From: Massilia sp.
GTDB lineage: Bacteria > Pseudomonadota > Gammaproteobacteria > Burkholderiales > Burkholderiaceae_D
Direction of reading: 5' to 3'
Assembly (NCBI GenBank): GCA_003484545.1
Contig: DNCF01000524.1
Span: 1 to 61,074 of the forward strand
Length of the DNA stretch: 61,074 nucleotides
The notes under the pieces are model-generated. The model did no database searches. It saw only the letters and a list, made by a program, of their open reading frames with translations, and had not been told where the DNA came from. A program made the position numbers and the translations under genes. Of this stretch, positions 34,494 to 42,365 are shown one piece after another. Numbering within the stretch: position 1 is the first letter of the stretch; the number at the start of each line of letters is the position of its first letter.

Positions 34494-36194
34494 TCAGTAG
34501 CCCTGCAGTTGGGCGAAGTGTTCGGAGATAGGGCCGAGGGCAAGAGCCGGCAGGAACGTCAGCCCGCCGACCATCAGGATCACCAGGGTCAACAGCGTCA
34601 CGAACAGAGGGCCGTGGGTGGGAAAGCTGTTGAGGTCTGTCACCGCACGATTCTTGGCCGCGAGGCTGCCGGCGATGGCCAGCACGGGCAGGATGAAACC
34701 GAAGCGCCCCAGCAGCATGGCGAACGCGATCATCAGGTTGTGGTAGACGGTGCCGCCCCCGAAGCCCGCGAATGCCGAACCGTTGTTGCCAGTGCCGGAC
34801 GTATACGCATAGAGGATCTGGCTCAGACCGTGCGGTCCGGGGTTGCTGATCGACGCGGCGGGACCTGGCAGGCTCACGCCCAGCGCCGCCAGCACGAGCA
34901 CGCCAACCGGCATCACCAGCAGCGTCGCGACCAGCAGACGGACCTCCCGCGCGTCGAGCTTCTTGCCCAGGTATTCAGGCGTTCGGCCGATCATCAGCCC
35001 GGCCAGAAAGACCGTGACCAGCACGAACAGCAACATTCCATACAAGCCCGCACCGACTCCGCCAAAGACGATTTCGCCAAGCATCATGTTGAACATCGCC
35101 ACCATGCCGCCGAGCGGGCTGAAGCTGTCGTGCATCGCGTTGACCGAGCCGTTCGATGCCGCCGTCGTGGTCGCCGCCCATAGCGCAGAGGCAGCGATGC
35201 CAAGACGACTTTCCTTGCCCTCGAGCGAGCCTTGCTGTTCCACCGCCAGGCCCGCAAACGCAGGATTGGGCTGATGCTCGGCCACCAGGACGGTCCCCAG
35301 CCCGAGCACGAACAGCAACAGCATGCAGGCCAGGATCGCCCGGCTCTGACGCAGGTCCCGCACGTAGTGACCGAACATGAACACCAACGCAGCCGGGATC
35401 AGCAGGATCGCAGCAACTTCCAGCAGATTGCTCCAGGCCGTCGGGTTCTCGAAGGGGTGAGCCGAATTGACGCCGAAGAAGCCGCCGCCGTTGGTCCCCA
35501 GCTGCTTGATTGCGATCTGGCTGGCCGCCGGCCCGAGCGGGATCGTCTGTTCGGCGCCCTGTAGCGTCGATGCCTGAACATAGTCGGTCAGGCTCTGCGG
35601 AACGCCCTGCCACACCAGCAACAATGCCAGTACCAGGCTGAGCGGCAGCAAGCAGTAGAGGACGGCACGGGTCATATCGACCCAGAAATTGCCGATGCCG
35701 CTGGCACAGCGACGCGCCAAAGCACGGCAGAAAACCACCAGCACCGCCAGGCCGACGGCGGGGCTGACGAAATTCTGCACACCTAGCCCGAGCATCTGGC
35801 TGAAGTAGCTGAGCTGGGCCTCACCGCTGTAGGCCTGCCAGTTGGTGTTGGTGACGAAGCTGACCGCGGTGTTGAGCGCCAGATGCCACTCGAGACCCGG
35901 CAGCTGCTGCGGATTCAATGGCAACTGGCCCTGCAGCACGAGGATCGCGAACAGCGCCGCCAGGCTGATCGCAGTCAGGCTGAGCAGCGCCAGGCTGTAG
36001 CCCTTCCATGTCTGCTCGCCTTCCGGATCGACACCGGCCGCGCGATAGCACAATCGTTCGAGCGGCCCGAGCAGTGGAGTCAGCCAGGTACGCTCGCCTT
36101 CCATGGCTCGGTACAGATAGCGGCCGAGCCATGGGGCAGGAACCAGTACGAGTACGAAAAAGGCCGCGATCAGCCAGTAGTCATGGGTCTGCAT
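34494..36194 (-). CDS. kdpA: KdpA potassium-translocating subunit
   Basis: A 566-residue polytopic protein with about ten transmembrane segments and the four degenerate K+-filter loops (for example VSFVTNTNWQAYSGE, LGTNGGGFFGVNSAHPFENP and YTSGTGNNGSAFAG). The start at 36194 follows a textbook AGGAGG and defines the normal KdpA length. A longer open frame extends upstream across kdpF and the promoter without coding content. It is the selectivity subunit of KdpFABC. Confidence 0.97.
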   Translation of the reverse strand: MQTHDYWLIAAFFVLVLVPAPWLGRYLYRAMEGERTWLTPLLGPLERLCYRAAGVDPEGEQTWKGYSLALLSLTAISLAALFAILVLQGQLPLNPQQLPGLEWHLALNTAVSFVTNTNWQAYSGEAQLSYFSQMLGLGVQNFVSPAVGLAVLVVFCRALARRCASGIGNFWVDMTRAVLYCLLPLSLVLALLLVWQGVPQSLTDYVQASTLQGAEQTIPLGPAASQIAIKQLGTNGGGFFGVNSAHPFENPTAWSNLLEVAAILLIPAALVFMFGHYVRDLRQSRAILACMLLLFVLGLGTVLVAEHQPNPAFAGLAVEQQGSLEGKESRLGIAASALWAATTTAASNGSVNAMHDSFSPLGGMVAMFNMMLGEIVFGGVGAGLYGMLLFVLVTVFLAGLMIGRTPEYLGKKLDAREVRLLVATLLVMPVGVLVLAALGVSLPGPAASISNPGPHGLSQILYAYTSGTGNNGSAFAGFGGGTVYHNLMIAFAMLLGRFGFILPVLAIAGSLAAKNRAVTDLNSFPTHGPLFVTLLTLVILMVGGLTFLPALALGPISEHFAQLQGY

Positions 36195-36202
36195 GCGACC
36201 TC

Positions 36203-36292
36203 CTAACCGCGGTCGGCGCGCATCAGCGCGACCAACAGGTAGAAGAACAGAACGATGGCCAGGCCCAGCGCGAGCCCGTCGAGAATGGTCAT
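36203..36292 (-). CDS. kdpF: KdpF small membrane subunit
   Basis: A 29-residue single-helix peptide (MTILDGLALGLAIVLFFYLL then VALMRADRG). Size, sequence and position 8 bases before kdpA are diagnostic of KdpF, which stabilises the KdpABC complex in the inner membrane. Confidence 0.9.
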   Translation of the reverse strand: MTILDGLALGLAIVLFFYLLVALMRADRG

Positions 36293-36346
36293 GAATGGTG
36301 TACTCCCTGTAACGCGTCGATGCGTGTACCGGAAGTGTCCGGGCTG

Positions 36347-36391
36347 GCGGCGTAAAGATTCGATTGCAGCGAGGCGCGGGCCGCGTAAAGA
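36347..36391 (-). promoter_or_regulatory. Candidate regulatory region of the kdp operon
   Basis: On the minus strand TCTTTACGC is repeated at 36391-36383 and 36359-36350, about 33 bases (three helical turns) apart, each followed by a GCC-rich block. The pair lies 55-100 bases upstream of kdpF, a plausible KdpE position. The repeat is observed; KdpE binding is inferred. Confidence 0.35.
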
Positions 36392-36490
36392 AACCGTATT
36401 TTTTGAACGCTCCACTTGTCCGCGGCAGTTGGAACGCCAGCGCAGCGGCGCAGTCCTCTATTAACCACTTGCCTTTTGAGGAAGACGCAG

Positions 36491-36844
36491 ATGATGAAGC
36501 AACTGTTCGACAAATCCGCCCCGCAGAACGTCCACGGCTGGGAACGCGCCGCCTCGCTTGCCGGTGGGCTGGTGATGATGGGCAAGGGGCTGCGTCGGGG
36601 CGGGCTGATCGGGCTGGCGGAGCTCGCCATGGGCGGTATGGCACTGGCGCGAGGCATCAGCGGGCGCTGCGAAGCCAAGCGCATGTTGACTGAAATGGAG
36701 AGCAAGCCAGCCCTGCCGAGCCAGCGCTACAGTCATATGCCGCTGGATTCGGAAGTCCACAGCCCGGACTTCAAGGGTGACAACGTGACATTGCCCGACA
36801 GCACACCAATGGGTCACGAGACGCGCGGCACGCCGCAGGTCTGA
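36491..36844 (+). CDS. DUF2892/YgaP-like small protein
   Basis: A 117-residue protein, divergent from kdp. Residues about 15-60 form a Gly/Ala-rich hydrophobic hairpin (LAGGLVMMGKGLRRGGLIGL, then ELAMGGMALARGISGRC) as in the DUF2892 membrane module. The C-terminal 50 residues are polar and probably disordered. The start has GAGGAAG upstream. It shares the intergenic region with kdpF, but a role in K+ homeostasis has no support beyond that. Confidence 0.7.
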   Translation: MMKQLFDKSAPQNVHGWERAASLAGGLVMMGKGLRRGGLIGLAELAMGGMALARGISGRCEAKRMLTEMESKPALPSQRYSHMPLDSEVHSPDFKGDNVTLPDSTPMGHETRGTPQV

Positions 36845-36854
36845 ACCTCTGCAA

Positions 36855-36878
36855 GGTGGGCTGAAGCCCACCCTTTGC
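36855..36878. terminator. Hairpin terminator between convergent genes
   Basis: GGTGGGCT and AGCCCACC pair around a two-base loop, followed by CTTTGC. It lies between the convergent DUF2892 and LysR genes. A related TGGGCTTCAGCCCA palindrome occurs at 43690-43703, so this is also a recurring repeat on the left side of the window. Confidence 0.6.
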
Positions 36879-36919
36879 GCGCCGGGAGTCGGCGCCTGCC
36901 TCGCCATACCGACGCCCGA

Positions 36920-37813
36920 TCAAGCCTGCCCCAGCAACCGCCCCTGATTCTGCTGTGCCATCTCCTTGAGGTAGTCCCAGGTGGTGCGCATGCGCGCCAG
37001 GTCCTTGAACTCGATGGGCATCAGCATCCAGAAGGTGCGGGTAAAGCTGACCTTCTCTGGCAGCAGCAGTCGCAACCGCGGATCGGCATCGGCGGAAAAC
37101 GCCGGCAGGATCGCGATCCCCGCCCCCATCGCCACGGCTTCCTGCTGCGCCAGCAGGCTGGTACTGCGCAGGCCGACCGAGCGGGGATCGGCGATGCCAT
37201 CGAGAAACAGCAGCTCCTTGCTAAAGAGCAGGTCATCCACGTAGCTGACGAAGCGGTGCTCTGCCAGATCCTCGCGGCTGCGGATCGGCGGGTGTTCGTC
37301 GAGATACGCCGGCGACGCATACAGCCGCAGCACGTAGTCGGTCAGCCGGGTGATGATGAACGGCCCGCGCTCCGGGCGTTCCAGGGTGATGACGATGTCC
37401 GCCTCGTGACGCGACAGGCGCACCGCGCGCGGCAGCGCCAGCAGGTCGATGTTCAGGTGCGGATAGCGCCGGCTGAGCCCGGTGAGCTGGCCGGCGAGCA
37501 TCACCGTGCCGTAACCCTCGGTGGCGCCGATGCGCACTTGCCCGGAAAGACCATCGCCCATGCTGGGCAGTGAATGTTCGATGGCCACGCTGGCACTTTC
37601 CATGGCCTCGACCCGCGGCAACAGGTTGCGTCCGGCTTCGGTGAGCTTGTAGCCACCCGGCTCGCGCAGGAACAGCTGCAGGCCGATGCTTTTTTCCAGC
37701 GCCTGCAGCCGGCGCGAGACCGTGGTGTGGTCGACCGCGAGCCGACGCGCCGCAGTGGTCAGCCGCCCCGCTCGGGCGACTTCGAGGAAATAGCGCAGAT
37801 TGTCCCAGTCCAT
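36920..37813 (-). CDS. LysR-family regulator divergent from the mmsA operon
   Basis: A 297-residue LysR regulator (MDWDNLRYFLEVARAGRLTT onward; HTH about 1-60, effector domain about 88-290). The start at 37813 follows GGAGGCGGCAACC, 30 bases inside the longest frame. It is transcribed away from mmsA, the classic arrangement for a LysR controlling its neighbour, with GCATT-containing dyads between. P. aeruginosa controls mmsAB through the AraC protein MmsR, so a LysR here is a different regulatory solution. Confidence 0.9.
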   Translation of the reverse strand: MDWDNLRYFLEVARAGRLTTAARRLAVDHTTVSRRLQALEKSIGLQLFLREPGGYKLTEAGRNLLPRVEAMESASVAIEHSLPSMGDGLSGQVRIGATEGYGTVMLAGQLTGLSRRYPHLNIDLLALPRAVRLSRHEADIVITLERPERGPFIITRLTDYVLRLYASPAYLDEHPPIRSREDLAEHRFVSYVDDLLFSKELLFLDGIADPRSVGLRSTSLLAQQEAVAMGAGIAILPAFSADADPRLRLLLPEKVSFTRTFWMLMPIEFKDLARMRTTWDYLKEMAQQNQGRLLGQA

Positions 37814-37838
37814 GGTTGCCGCCTCCAGCAGGTTCCTG

Positions 37839-37910
37839 TGCATTTATGCAGAGCGACTCTGCAGTCGATCGCATTGTAATGTGATTTTTTGCATTGCTAC
37901 ATTCAATGCA
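37839..37910. promoter_or_regulatory. Dyad-rich LysR-mmsA intergenic control region
   Basis: Three GCATT dyads lie in this 72-base stretch: TGCATTTATGCA (37839-37850), GCATTGTAATGT (37871-37882) and TGCATTG-N7-CAATGCA (37890-37910). The last has perfect 7-base arms and lies about 60 bases upstream of the mmsA ATG. They are good candidates for the operators of the divergent LysR protein. Confidence 0.5.
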
Positions 37911-37933
37911 GCCCTCGCAGCCGTCCGCGAGCC

Positions 37934-37946
37934 AATAACAACAACA
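37934..37946 (+). promoter_or_regulatory. Hfq/Crc target (CA) motif in the mmsA leader
   Basis: AATAACAACAACA contains the AAnAAnAA pattern bound by Hfq with Crc during catabolite repression in Pseudomonas. It ends 24 bases before the mmsA ATG and just before the GGCGGAGAG ribosome binding site. Confidence 0.65.
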
Positions 37947-37970
37947 GTGCCTTTTCAGGCGGAGAGCCAT

Positions 37971-39482
37971 ATGACAACGTCCAACGCCATTCCTACCGTC
38001 AAACTGCTGATCGACGGTGAATTTATCGAATCGACCACCCAGGACTGGCGCGACGTCGTCAACCCGGCGACCCAGGAAGTCCTGGCGCGCGTGCCGTTTG
38101 CGACCGCCGAGGAAATCGACCGCGCCGTCGCCAGCGCCCAGCAGGCCTTCAAGACCTGGCGCAAGACGCCGATCGGTGCGCGGGCGCGCATCTTCCTCAA
38201 GTACCAGCAGCTGATCCGCGAGAACATGAAGGAGCTGGCGGCGATCCTCACTGCCGAACAGGGCAAGACCCTGGCCGATGCCGAGGGCGACGTGTTCCGC
38301 GGCCTGGAAGTGGTCGAGCACGCCGCCGGTATTGGCAACCTGCAGCTCGGCGAGCTGGCGAACAACGTCGCCGCCGGCGTCGATACCTATACCCTGCTGC
38401 AGCCGCTCGGCGTCTGCGCTGGTATTACCCCATTCAACTTCCCGGCGATGATTCCGCTGTGGATGTTCCCGATGGCCATCGCCACCGGCAATACCTTCGT
38501 TCTCAAACCGTCCGAACAGGACCCGATGGTCACCATGCGCCTGTGCGAACTGGCTTTGGAAGCCGGCGTGCCGCCGGGCGTGCTCAACGTGGTGCATGGC
38601 GGCGCCGATGCGGTGAATGCGATCTGCGACCACCCGGATATCAAGGCGGTGTCCTTCGTAGGTTCGACCAGGGTCGGCACCCACGTCTACAACCGTGCCA
38701 GCCAGGCCGGCAAGCGCGTGCAGTGCATGATGGGCGCGAAGAACCACGCCATCGTGCTGCCCGATGCGCACAAGGAGCAGACCCTCAACGCCATCGCCGG
38801 TGCCGCCTTCGGCGCGGCCGGCCAGCGCTGCATGGCGCTGTCGGTGGTGGTGCTGGTGGGTGAGGCGCAGGCCTGGATTCCCGATCTTGTAGCCAAGGCG
38901 CAGACCCTCAAGGTCAACGCCGGTGTCGAGGTTGGCACCGATGTCGGCCCGCTGGTTTCCTGCGCGGCGCTGGATCGCGTCAGCGGGCTGATCGAACGTG
39001 GTGTGCAGGAAGGAGCCAGGCTCGAACTGGATGGCCGTAACCCGAGCGTCAGCGGTTACGAAAACGGCAACTTCGTCGGCCCGACCCTGTTTTCCGGCGT
39101 CTCCCCCTCGATGAGCATCTACCGCGAAGAAATCTTCGGCCCGGTCCTGTGCGTCACGGCGGCCGCGACCATGGACGAAGCCATCGAGCTGATCAACGCC
39201 AACCCGAATGGCAACGGCACCGCCATCTTCACCCGCTCCGGCGCGGCGGCACGGCACTTCCAGGAAGAGATCGACGTCGGCCAGGTGGGCATCAACGTAC
39301 CGATCCCGGTGCCGGTGCCGATGTTCTCCTTCACCGGCTCCCGCGCTTCCAAGCTCGGCGACCTTGGCCCCTACGGCAAGCAGGTGGTGCAGTTCTACAC
39401 CCAGACCAAGACCATCACCGAGCGCTGGTTCGACGAAAACGAGGTCGGCGGCCCGGTCAACACCACCATCAACCTGAAGTGA
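37971..39482 (+). CDS. mmsA: Methylmalonate-semialdehyde dehydrogenase (CoA-acylating)
   Basis: A 503-residue aldehyde dehydrogenase of the MmsA group, with catalytic Cys287 in GQRCMALS and the TPFNFPAMIPLWMFPMAI signature that sets this CoA-dependent family apart. It converts methylmalonate semialdehyde to propionyl-CoA (and malonate semialdehyde to acetyl-CoA) in valine and myo-inositol breakdown. The start at 37971 has GGCGGAGAG upstream and matches family length. It is the first gene of a valine-catabolic operon divergent from a LysR gene; a CA motif in the leader suggests catabolite repression. Confidence 0.95.
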   Translation: MTTSNAIPTVKLLIDGEFIESTTQDWRDVVNPATQEVLARVPFATAEEIDRAVASAQQAFKTWRKTPIGARARIFLKYQQLIRENMKELAAILTAEQGKTLADAEGDVFRGLEVVEHAAGIGNLQLGELANNVAAGVDTYTLLQPLGVCAGITPFNFPAMIPLWMFPMAIATGNTFVLKPSEQDPMVTMRLCELALEAGVPPGVLNVVHGGADAVNAICDHPDIKAVSFVGSTRVGTHVYNRASQAGKRVQCMMGAKNHAIVLPDAHKEQTLNAIAGAAFGAAGQRCMALSVVVLVGEAQAWIPDLVAKAQTLKVNAGVEVGTDVGPLVSCAALDRVSGLIERGVQEGARLELDGRNPSVSGYENGNFVGPTLFSGVSPSMSIYREEIFGPVLCVTAAATMDEAIELINANPNGNGTAIFTRSGAAARHFQEEIDVGQVGINVPIPVPVPMFSFTGSRASKLGDLGPYGKQVVQFYTQTKTITERWFDENEVGGPVNTTINLK

Positions 39483-39529
39483 CATCACCCACCGGGCCGG
39501 CGGACGCGCCGGCCCTCAAGGACGCTGAA

Positions 39530-40303
39530 ATGACATTCGAAACTCTGCTCGTCGACATCCAGGAGCGCGTCGCGCTGATCACCCTCAACCGGCCGCAGGC
39601 GCTCAATGCGCTCAATGCGCAGCTGATCAGCGAGCTGAACCAGGCCCTGGGCCAGCTCGAGGCCGATCCGCGGATCGGCTGCATCGTGCTCACCGGCTCG
39701 GCCAAGGCGTTCGCCGCCGGCGCCGACATCAAGGAAATGGCCGAGCTGTCCTACCCGCAGGTCTATCTCGATGACCTCTTTGCCGAAGCTGACCGCATCG
39801 CCACGCGCCGCAAGCCGCTGATTGCCGCCGTCGCCGGTTACGCGCTGGGTGGCGGCTGCGAGCTGGCATTGCTCTGCGACATGATCTTCGCCGCCGACAA
39901 TGCGCGCTTCGGCCAGCCGGAAGTCAACCTCGGCGTGCTGCCGGGTATCGGCGGCACCCAGCGCCTGACCCGCGCAGTGGGCAAGGCCAAGGCGATGGAC
40001 ATGTGCCTGACCGGTCGCCAGATGGACGCCGCCGAAGCCGAGCGCGCCGGCCTCGTCGCGCGCGTATTCCCGGCCGAAAGCGTGCTGGAGGAAACCCTCA
40101 AGGCCGCCCGGGTGATCGCCGAGAAATCCCTGCCGGCCACCATGATGATCAAGGAAAGCGTCAACCGCGCCTTCGAGACCACGCTGGCCGAAGGCATCCG
40201 CTTCGAGCGTCGCGTGTTCCATGCGGTGTTCGCGACCGCGGATCAGAAGGAAGGCATGGCCGCGTTCAGCGAGAAGCGCAAGCCTGAGTTCACCAATCGC
40301 TAA
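39530..40303 (+). CDS. Enoyl-CoA hydratase/isomerase family protein
   Basis: A 257-residue crotonase-fold enzyme. The oxyanion-hole motif AFAAGADIKEM and the second glutamate region PEVNLGVLPGIGGTQRL give both glutamates of a true hydratase. Placed between mmsA and mmsB, it probably hydrates methacrylyl-CoA to 3-hydroxyisobutyryl-CoA, but broad short-chain specificity is equally likely. It lies 47 bases after mmsA with no promoter evident. Confidence 0.9.
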   Translation: MTFETLLVDIQERVALITLNRPQALNALNAQLISELNQALGQLEADPRIGCIVLTGSAKAFAAGADIKEMAELSYPQVYLDDLFAEADRIATRRKPLIAAVAGYALGGGCELALLCDMIFAADNARFGQPEVNLGVLPGIGGTQRLTRAVGKAKAMDMCLTGRQMDAAEAERAGLVARVFPAESVLEETLKAARVIAEKSLPATMMIKESVNRAFETTLAEGIRFERRVFHAVFATADQKEGMAAFSEKRKPEFTNR

Positions 40304-40318
40304 GCCGCATCTGGCCAT

Positions 40319-40330
40319 AACAACAAGAGG
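40319..40330 (+). promoter_or_regulatory. Hfq/Crc target (CA) motif overlapping the mmsB ribosome binding site
   Basis: AACAACAAGAGG merges an AAnAAnAA motif directly into the AGAGGAAA ribosome binding site of mmsB. Occupancy by Hfq-Crc would block translation initiation. Confidence 0.65.
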
Positions 40331-40339
40331 AAACACGCC

Positions 40340-41230
40340 ATGCATATCGGATTCATCGGCCTGGGCAACATGGGCGCACCCATGGCCCACAACCTGCTCA
40401 AGGCAGGCCACCAGCTCAGCGTATTCGACCTCAACGCCGCGGCCGTTGAAAACCTGGTCGGCGCCGGCGCGCTGCCGGTCGACTCCCCGACCGCCATCGC
40501 CCAGGGCAATGCCGAGCTGATCATCACCATGCTGCCAGGGGCGCCTCACGTGAAGAGCGTGTACCTGGGCGAGAACGGCCTGATCGCCAGCGCCCGTGCC
40601 GGTGTGATGCTGATCGACTGTTCCACCATCGATCCGCACAGTGCCCGTGAAGTGGCCAAGGCTGCCGCCGAGCATGGCAACCCGATGCTGGACGCACCGG
40701 TTTCCGGCGGCACCGGCGGTGCAGCAGCCGGAACCCTGACTTTCATGGTGGGTGGCAGCGATGCGGACTTCGATCGTGCACAACCGATTCTCGCGGCCAT
40801 GGGCAAGAACATCGTGCACTGCGGTGCAGCCGGCAACGGCCAGGTGGCCAAGGTCGCCAACAACATGCTGCTGGGCATCTCCATGATCGGCGTCGCCGAG
40901 GCGATGGCGCTGGGCGTCGCGCTGGGTATGGATGCCAAGACCCTGGCCGGCGTGATCAACACCTCCAGCGGCCGCTGCTGGAGCTCGGATACCTACAACC
41001 CCTTCCCTGGCGTGCTGGACAACGTACCGGCCTCCCGCGGCTACAGCGGCGGCTTCGGCAGCGACCTGATGCTCAAGGATCTGGGCCTGGCCACCGAGGC
41101 CGCCAAGCAGGTGCGTCAGCCGGTGATCCTCGGCGCCCTCGCCCAGCAGCTCTACCAGAGTTTCAGCGCCCAGGGTCATGGCGGCCTGGACTTCTCGGCG
41201 ATCATCAATCAGTACCGCAAGGACACCTGA
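40340..41230 (+). CDS. mmsB: 3-hydroxyisobutyrate dehydrogenase
   Basis: A 296-residue beta-hydroxyacid dehydrogenase. The N-terminal Rossmann motif is GFIGLGNMGAPMAHNLLKAG, the substrate-binding motif DAPVSGGTGGAAAGTL, and the catalytic Lys is in GNGQVAKVANNM. It oxidises 3-hydroxyisobutyrate to methylmalonate semialdehyde, the substrate of MmsA, using NAD+. It ends 2 bases before the hydrolase gene. Confidence 0.95.
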   Translation: MHIGFIGLGNMGAPMAHNLLKAGHQLSVFDLNAAAVENLVGAGALPVDSPTAIAQGNAELIITMLPGAPHVKSVYLGENGLIASARAGVMLIDCSTIDPHSAREVAKAAAEHGNPMLDAPVSGGTGGAAAGTLTFMVGGSDADFDRAQPILAAMGKNIVHCGAAGNGQVAKVANNMLLGISMIGVAEAMALGVALGMDAKTLAGVINTSSGRCWSSDTYNPFPGVLDNVPASRGYSGGFGSDLMLKDLGLATEAAKQVRQPVILGALAQQLYQSFSAQGHGGLDFSAIINQYRKDT

Positions 41231-41232
41231 CC

Positions 41233-42327
41233 ATGACTGCAACCGAACGCCCCGTGCTGGCCGCCGTACGCAACCACGTCGGCCACCTCACCCTCAACCG
41301 CCCGGCCGGGCTGAATGCGGTGACCCTGGAAATGGTCCGCCTGCTGCACCAGCAGCTCAGCGCCTGGGCTGCCGATCCGCAGATTCATGCCGTGGTACTG
41401 CGTGCCAATGGCGAAAAAGCCTTCTGCGCCGGCGGTGACATCCGTTCGCTGTACGACAGCTTCCAGCGCGGCGACACCGAGCACGAAACCTTCTTCGAGG
41501 AGGAATACGCCCTCGACCAGTACATCCATGCCTACCCGAAACCACTGCTGGCACTGATGGACGGTTTCGTCCTCGGCGGCGGCATGGGCCTGGTCCAGGG
41601 CGCGTCGCTGCGGGTGGTTACCGAGCGCGTGCGCATGGGTATGCCGGAAGTCGGCATCGGCTATTTCCCGGATGTGGGCGGCAGCTATTTCCTCTCGCGC
41701 CTGCCGGGTGAGCTTGGCACCTACATGGGCGTCACCGGCCTGCAGATCCGCGCCGCCGATGCGCTACACGTGGGCCTGGCGGACTGGTGCGTCAGCCACG
41801 ACCAGATTGCCGAGCTGGATCGCTGCCTGGACCGCATGAGCTGGTCGGTCCATCCCCAGGAGGCGCTGCGCACCCTGGTGGCCACACTAGGCACCAACAG
41901 GCTGCCCGGTTCCGAACTCAAAGCGCTGCACCAGGCCATCGACGAGCACTTCGCCAAGCAGGACGTGGCATCGGTTCGTGCCTCGCTGGCAGCCGAGAAC
42001 CGTCCCGAATTCAGCGACTGGGCCGCCGAGACCCTCAAGGTGCTCGACAGCCGCTCACCCCTGGCGATGTGCGTCACCCTGGAGATGCTGCGGCGCGGCC
42101 GCAATTTGCCGCTGGCCGACTGCTTCGCCCTGGAGCTGCATCTGGACCGTCAATGGTTCGCCAAGGGCGACATCATGGAAGGCGTGCGCGCGCTGATCAT
42201 CGACAAGGACAAGTCACCGCGCTGGAATCCGCCGACACTGGCAGAGGTCACGCCGGAGCGCGTCCAGGCGTTCTTCGACGGCTTCAAGGCCACCACCGGC
42301 AAGACACGCCGCAGCGCCACGGCCTGA
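41233..42327 (+). CDS. 3-hydroxyisobutyryl-CoA hydrolase
   Basis: A 364-residue crotonase-superfamily protein of the HIBYL-CoA hydrolase branch (length about 350-370, longer than hydratases). The oxyanion motif is KAFCAGGDIRSLYD, followed by MGMPEVGIGYFPDVGGSYFL with the catalytic Glu and Asp. It releases free 3-hydroxyisobutyrate for MmsB, completing the sequence isobutyryl-CoA, methacrylyl-CoA, 3-hydroxyisobutyryl-CoA, 3-hydroxyisobutyrate. It starts 2 bases after mmsB, so it is translationally linked. Confidence 0.92.
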   Translation: MTATERPVLAAVRNHVGHLTLNRPAGLNAVTLEMVRLLHQQLSAWAADPQIHAVVLRANGEKAFCAGGDIRSLYDSFQRGDTEHETFFEEEYALDQYIHAYPKPLLALMDGFVLGGGMGLVQGASLRVVTERVRMGMPEVGIGYFPDVGGSYFLSRLPGELGTYMGVTGLQIRAADALHVGLADWCVSHDQIAELDRCLDRMSWSVHPQEALRTLVATLGTNRLPGSELKALHQAIDEHFAKQDVASVRASLAAENRPEFSDWAAETLKVLDSRSPLAMCVTLEMLRRGRNLPLADCFALELHLDRQWFAKGDIMEGVRALIIDKDKSPRWNPPTLAEVTPERVQAFFDGFKATTGKTRRSATA

Positions 42328-42343
42328 ACCTCTTTTGCAGTAC

Positions 42344-42351
42344 AACAACAA
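42344..42351 (+). promoter_or_regulatory. Hfq/Crc target (CA) motif in the dehydrogenase leader
   Basis: AACAACAA lies within the longer purine-rich run ACAACAACAAGAAGAGA that also supplies the ribosome binding site of the acyl-CoA dehydrogenase at 42366. This is the third such motif in the operon. Confidence 0.65.
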
Positions 42352-42365
42352 GAAGAGACCGCGCA

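Noticed and set aside
37233..39488. Antisense frame opposite mmsA extending into the LysR gene (751 codons)
   Set aside because: It crosses two real genes in the wrong frame and has histidine- and alanine-rich composition typical of a shadow.
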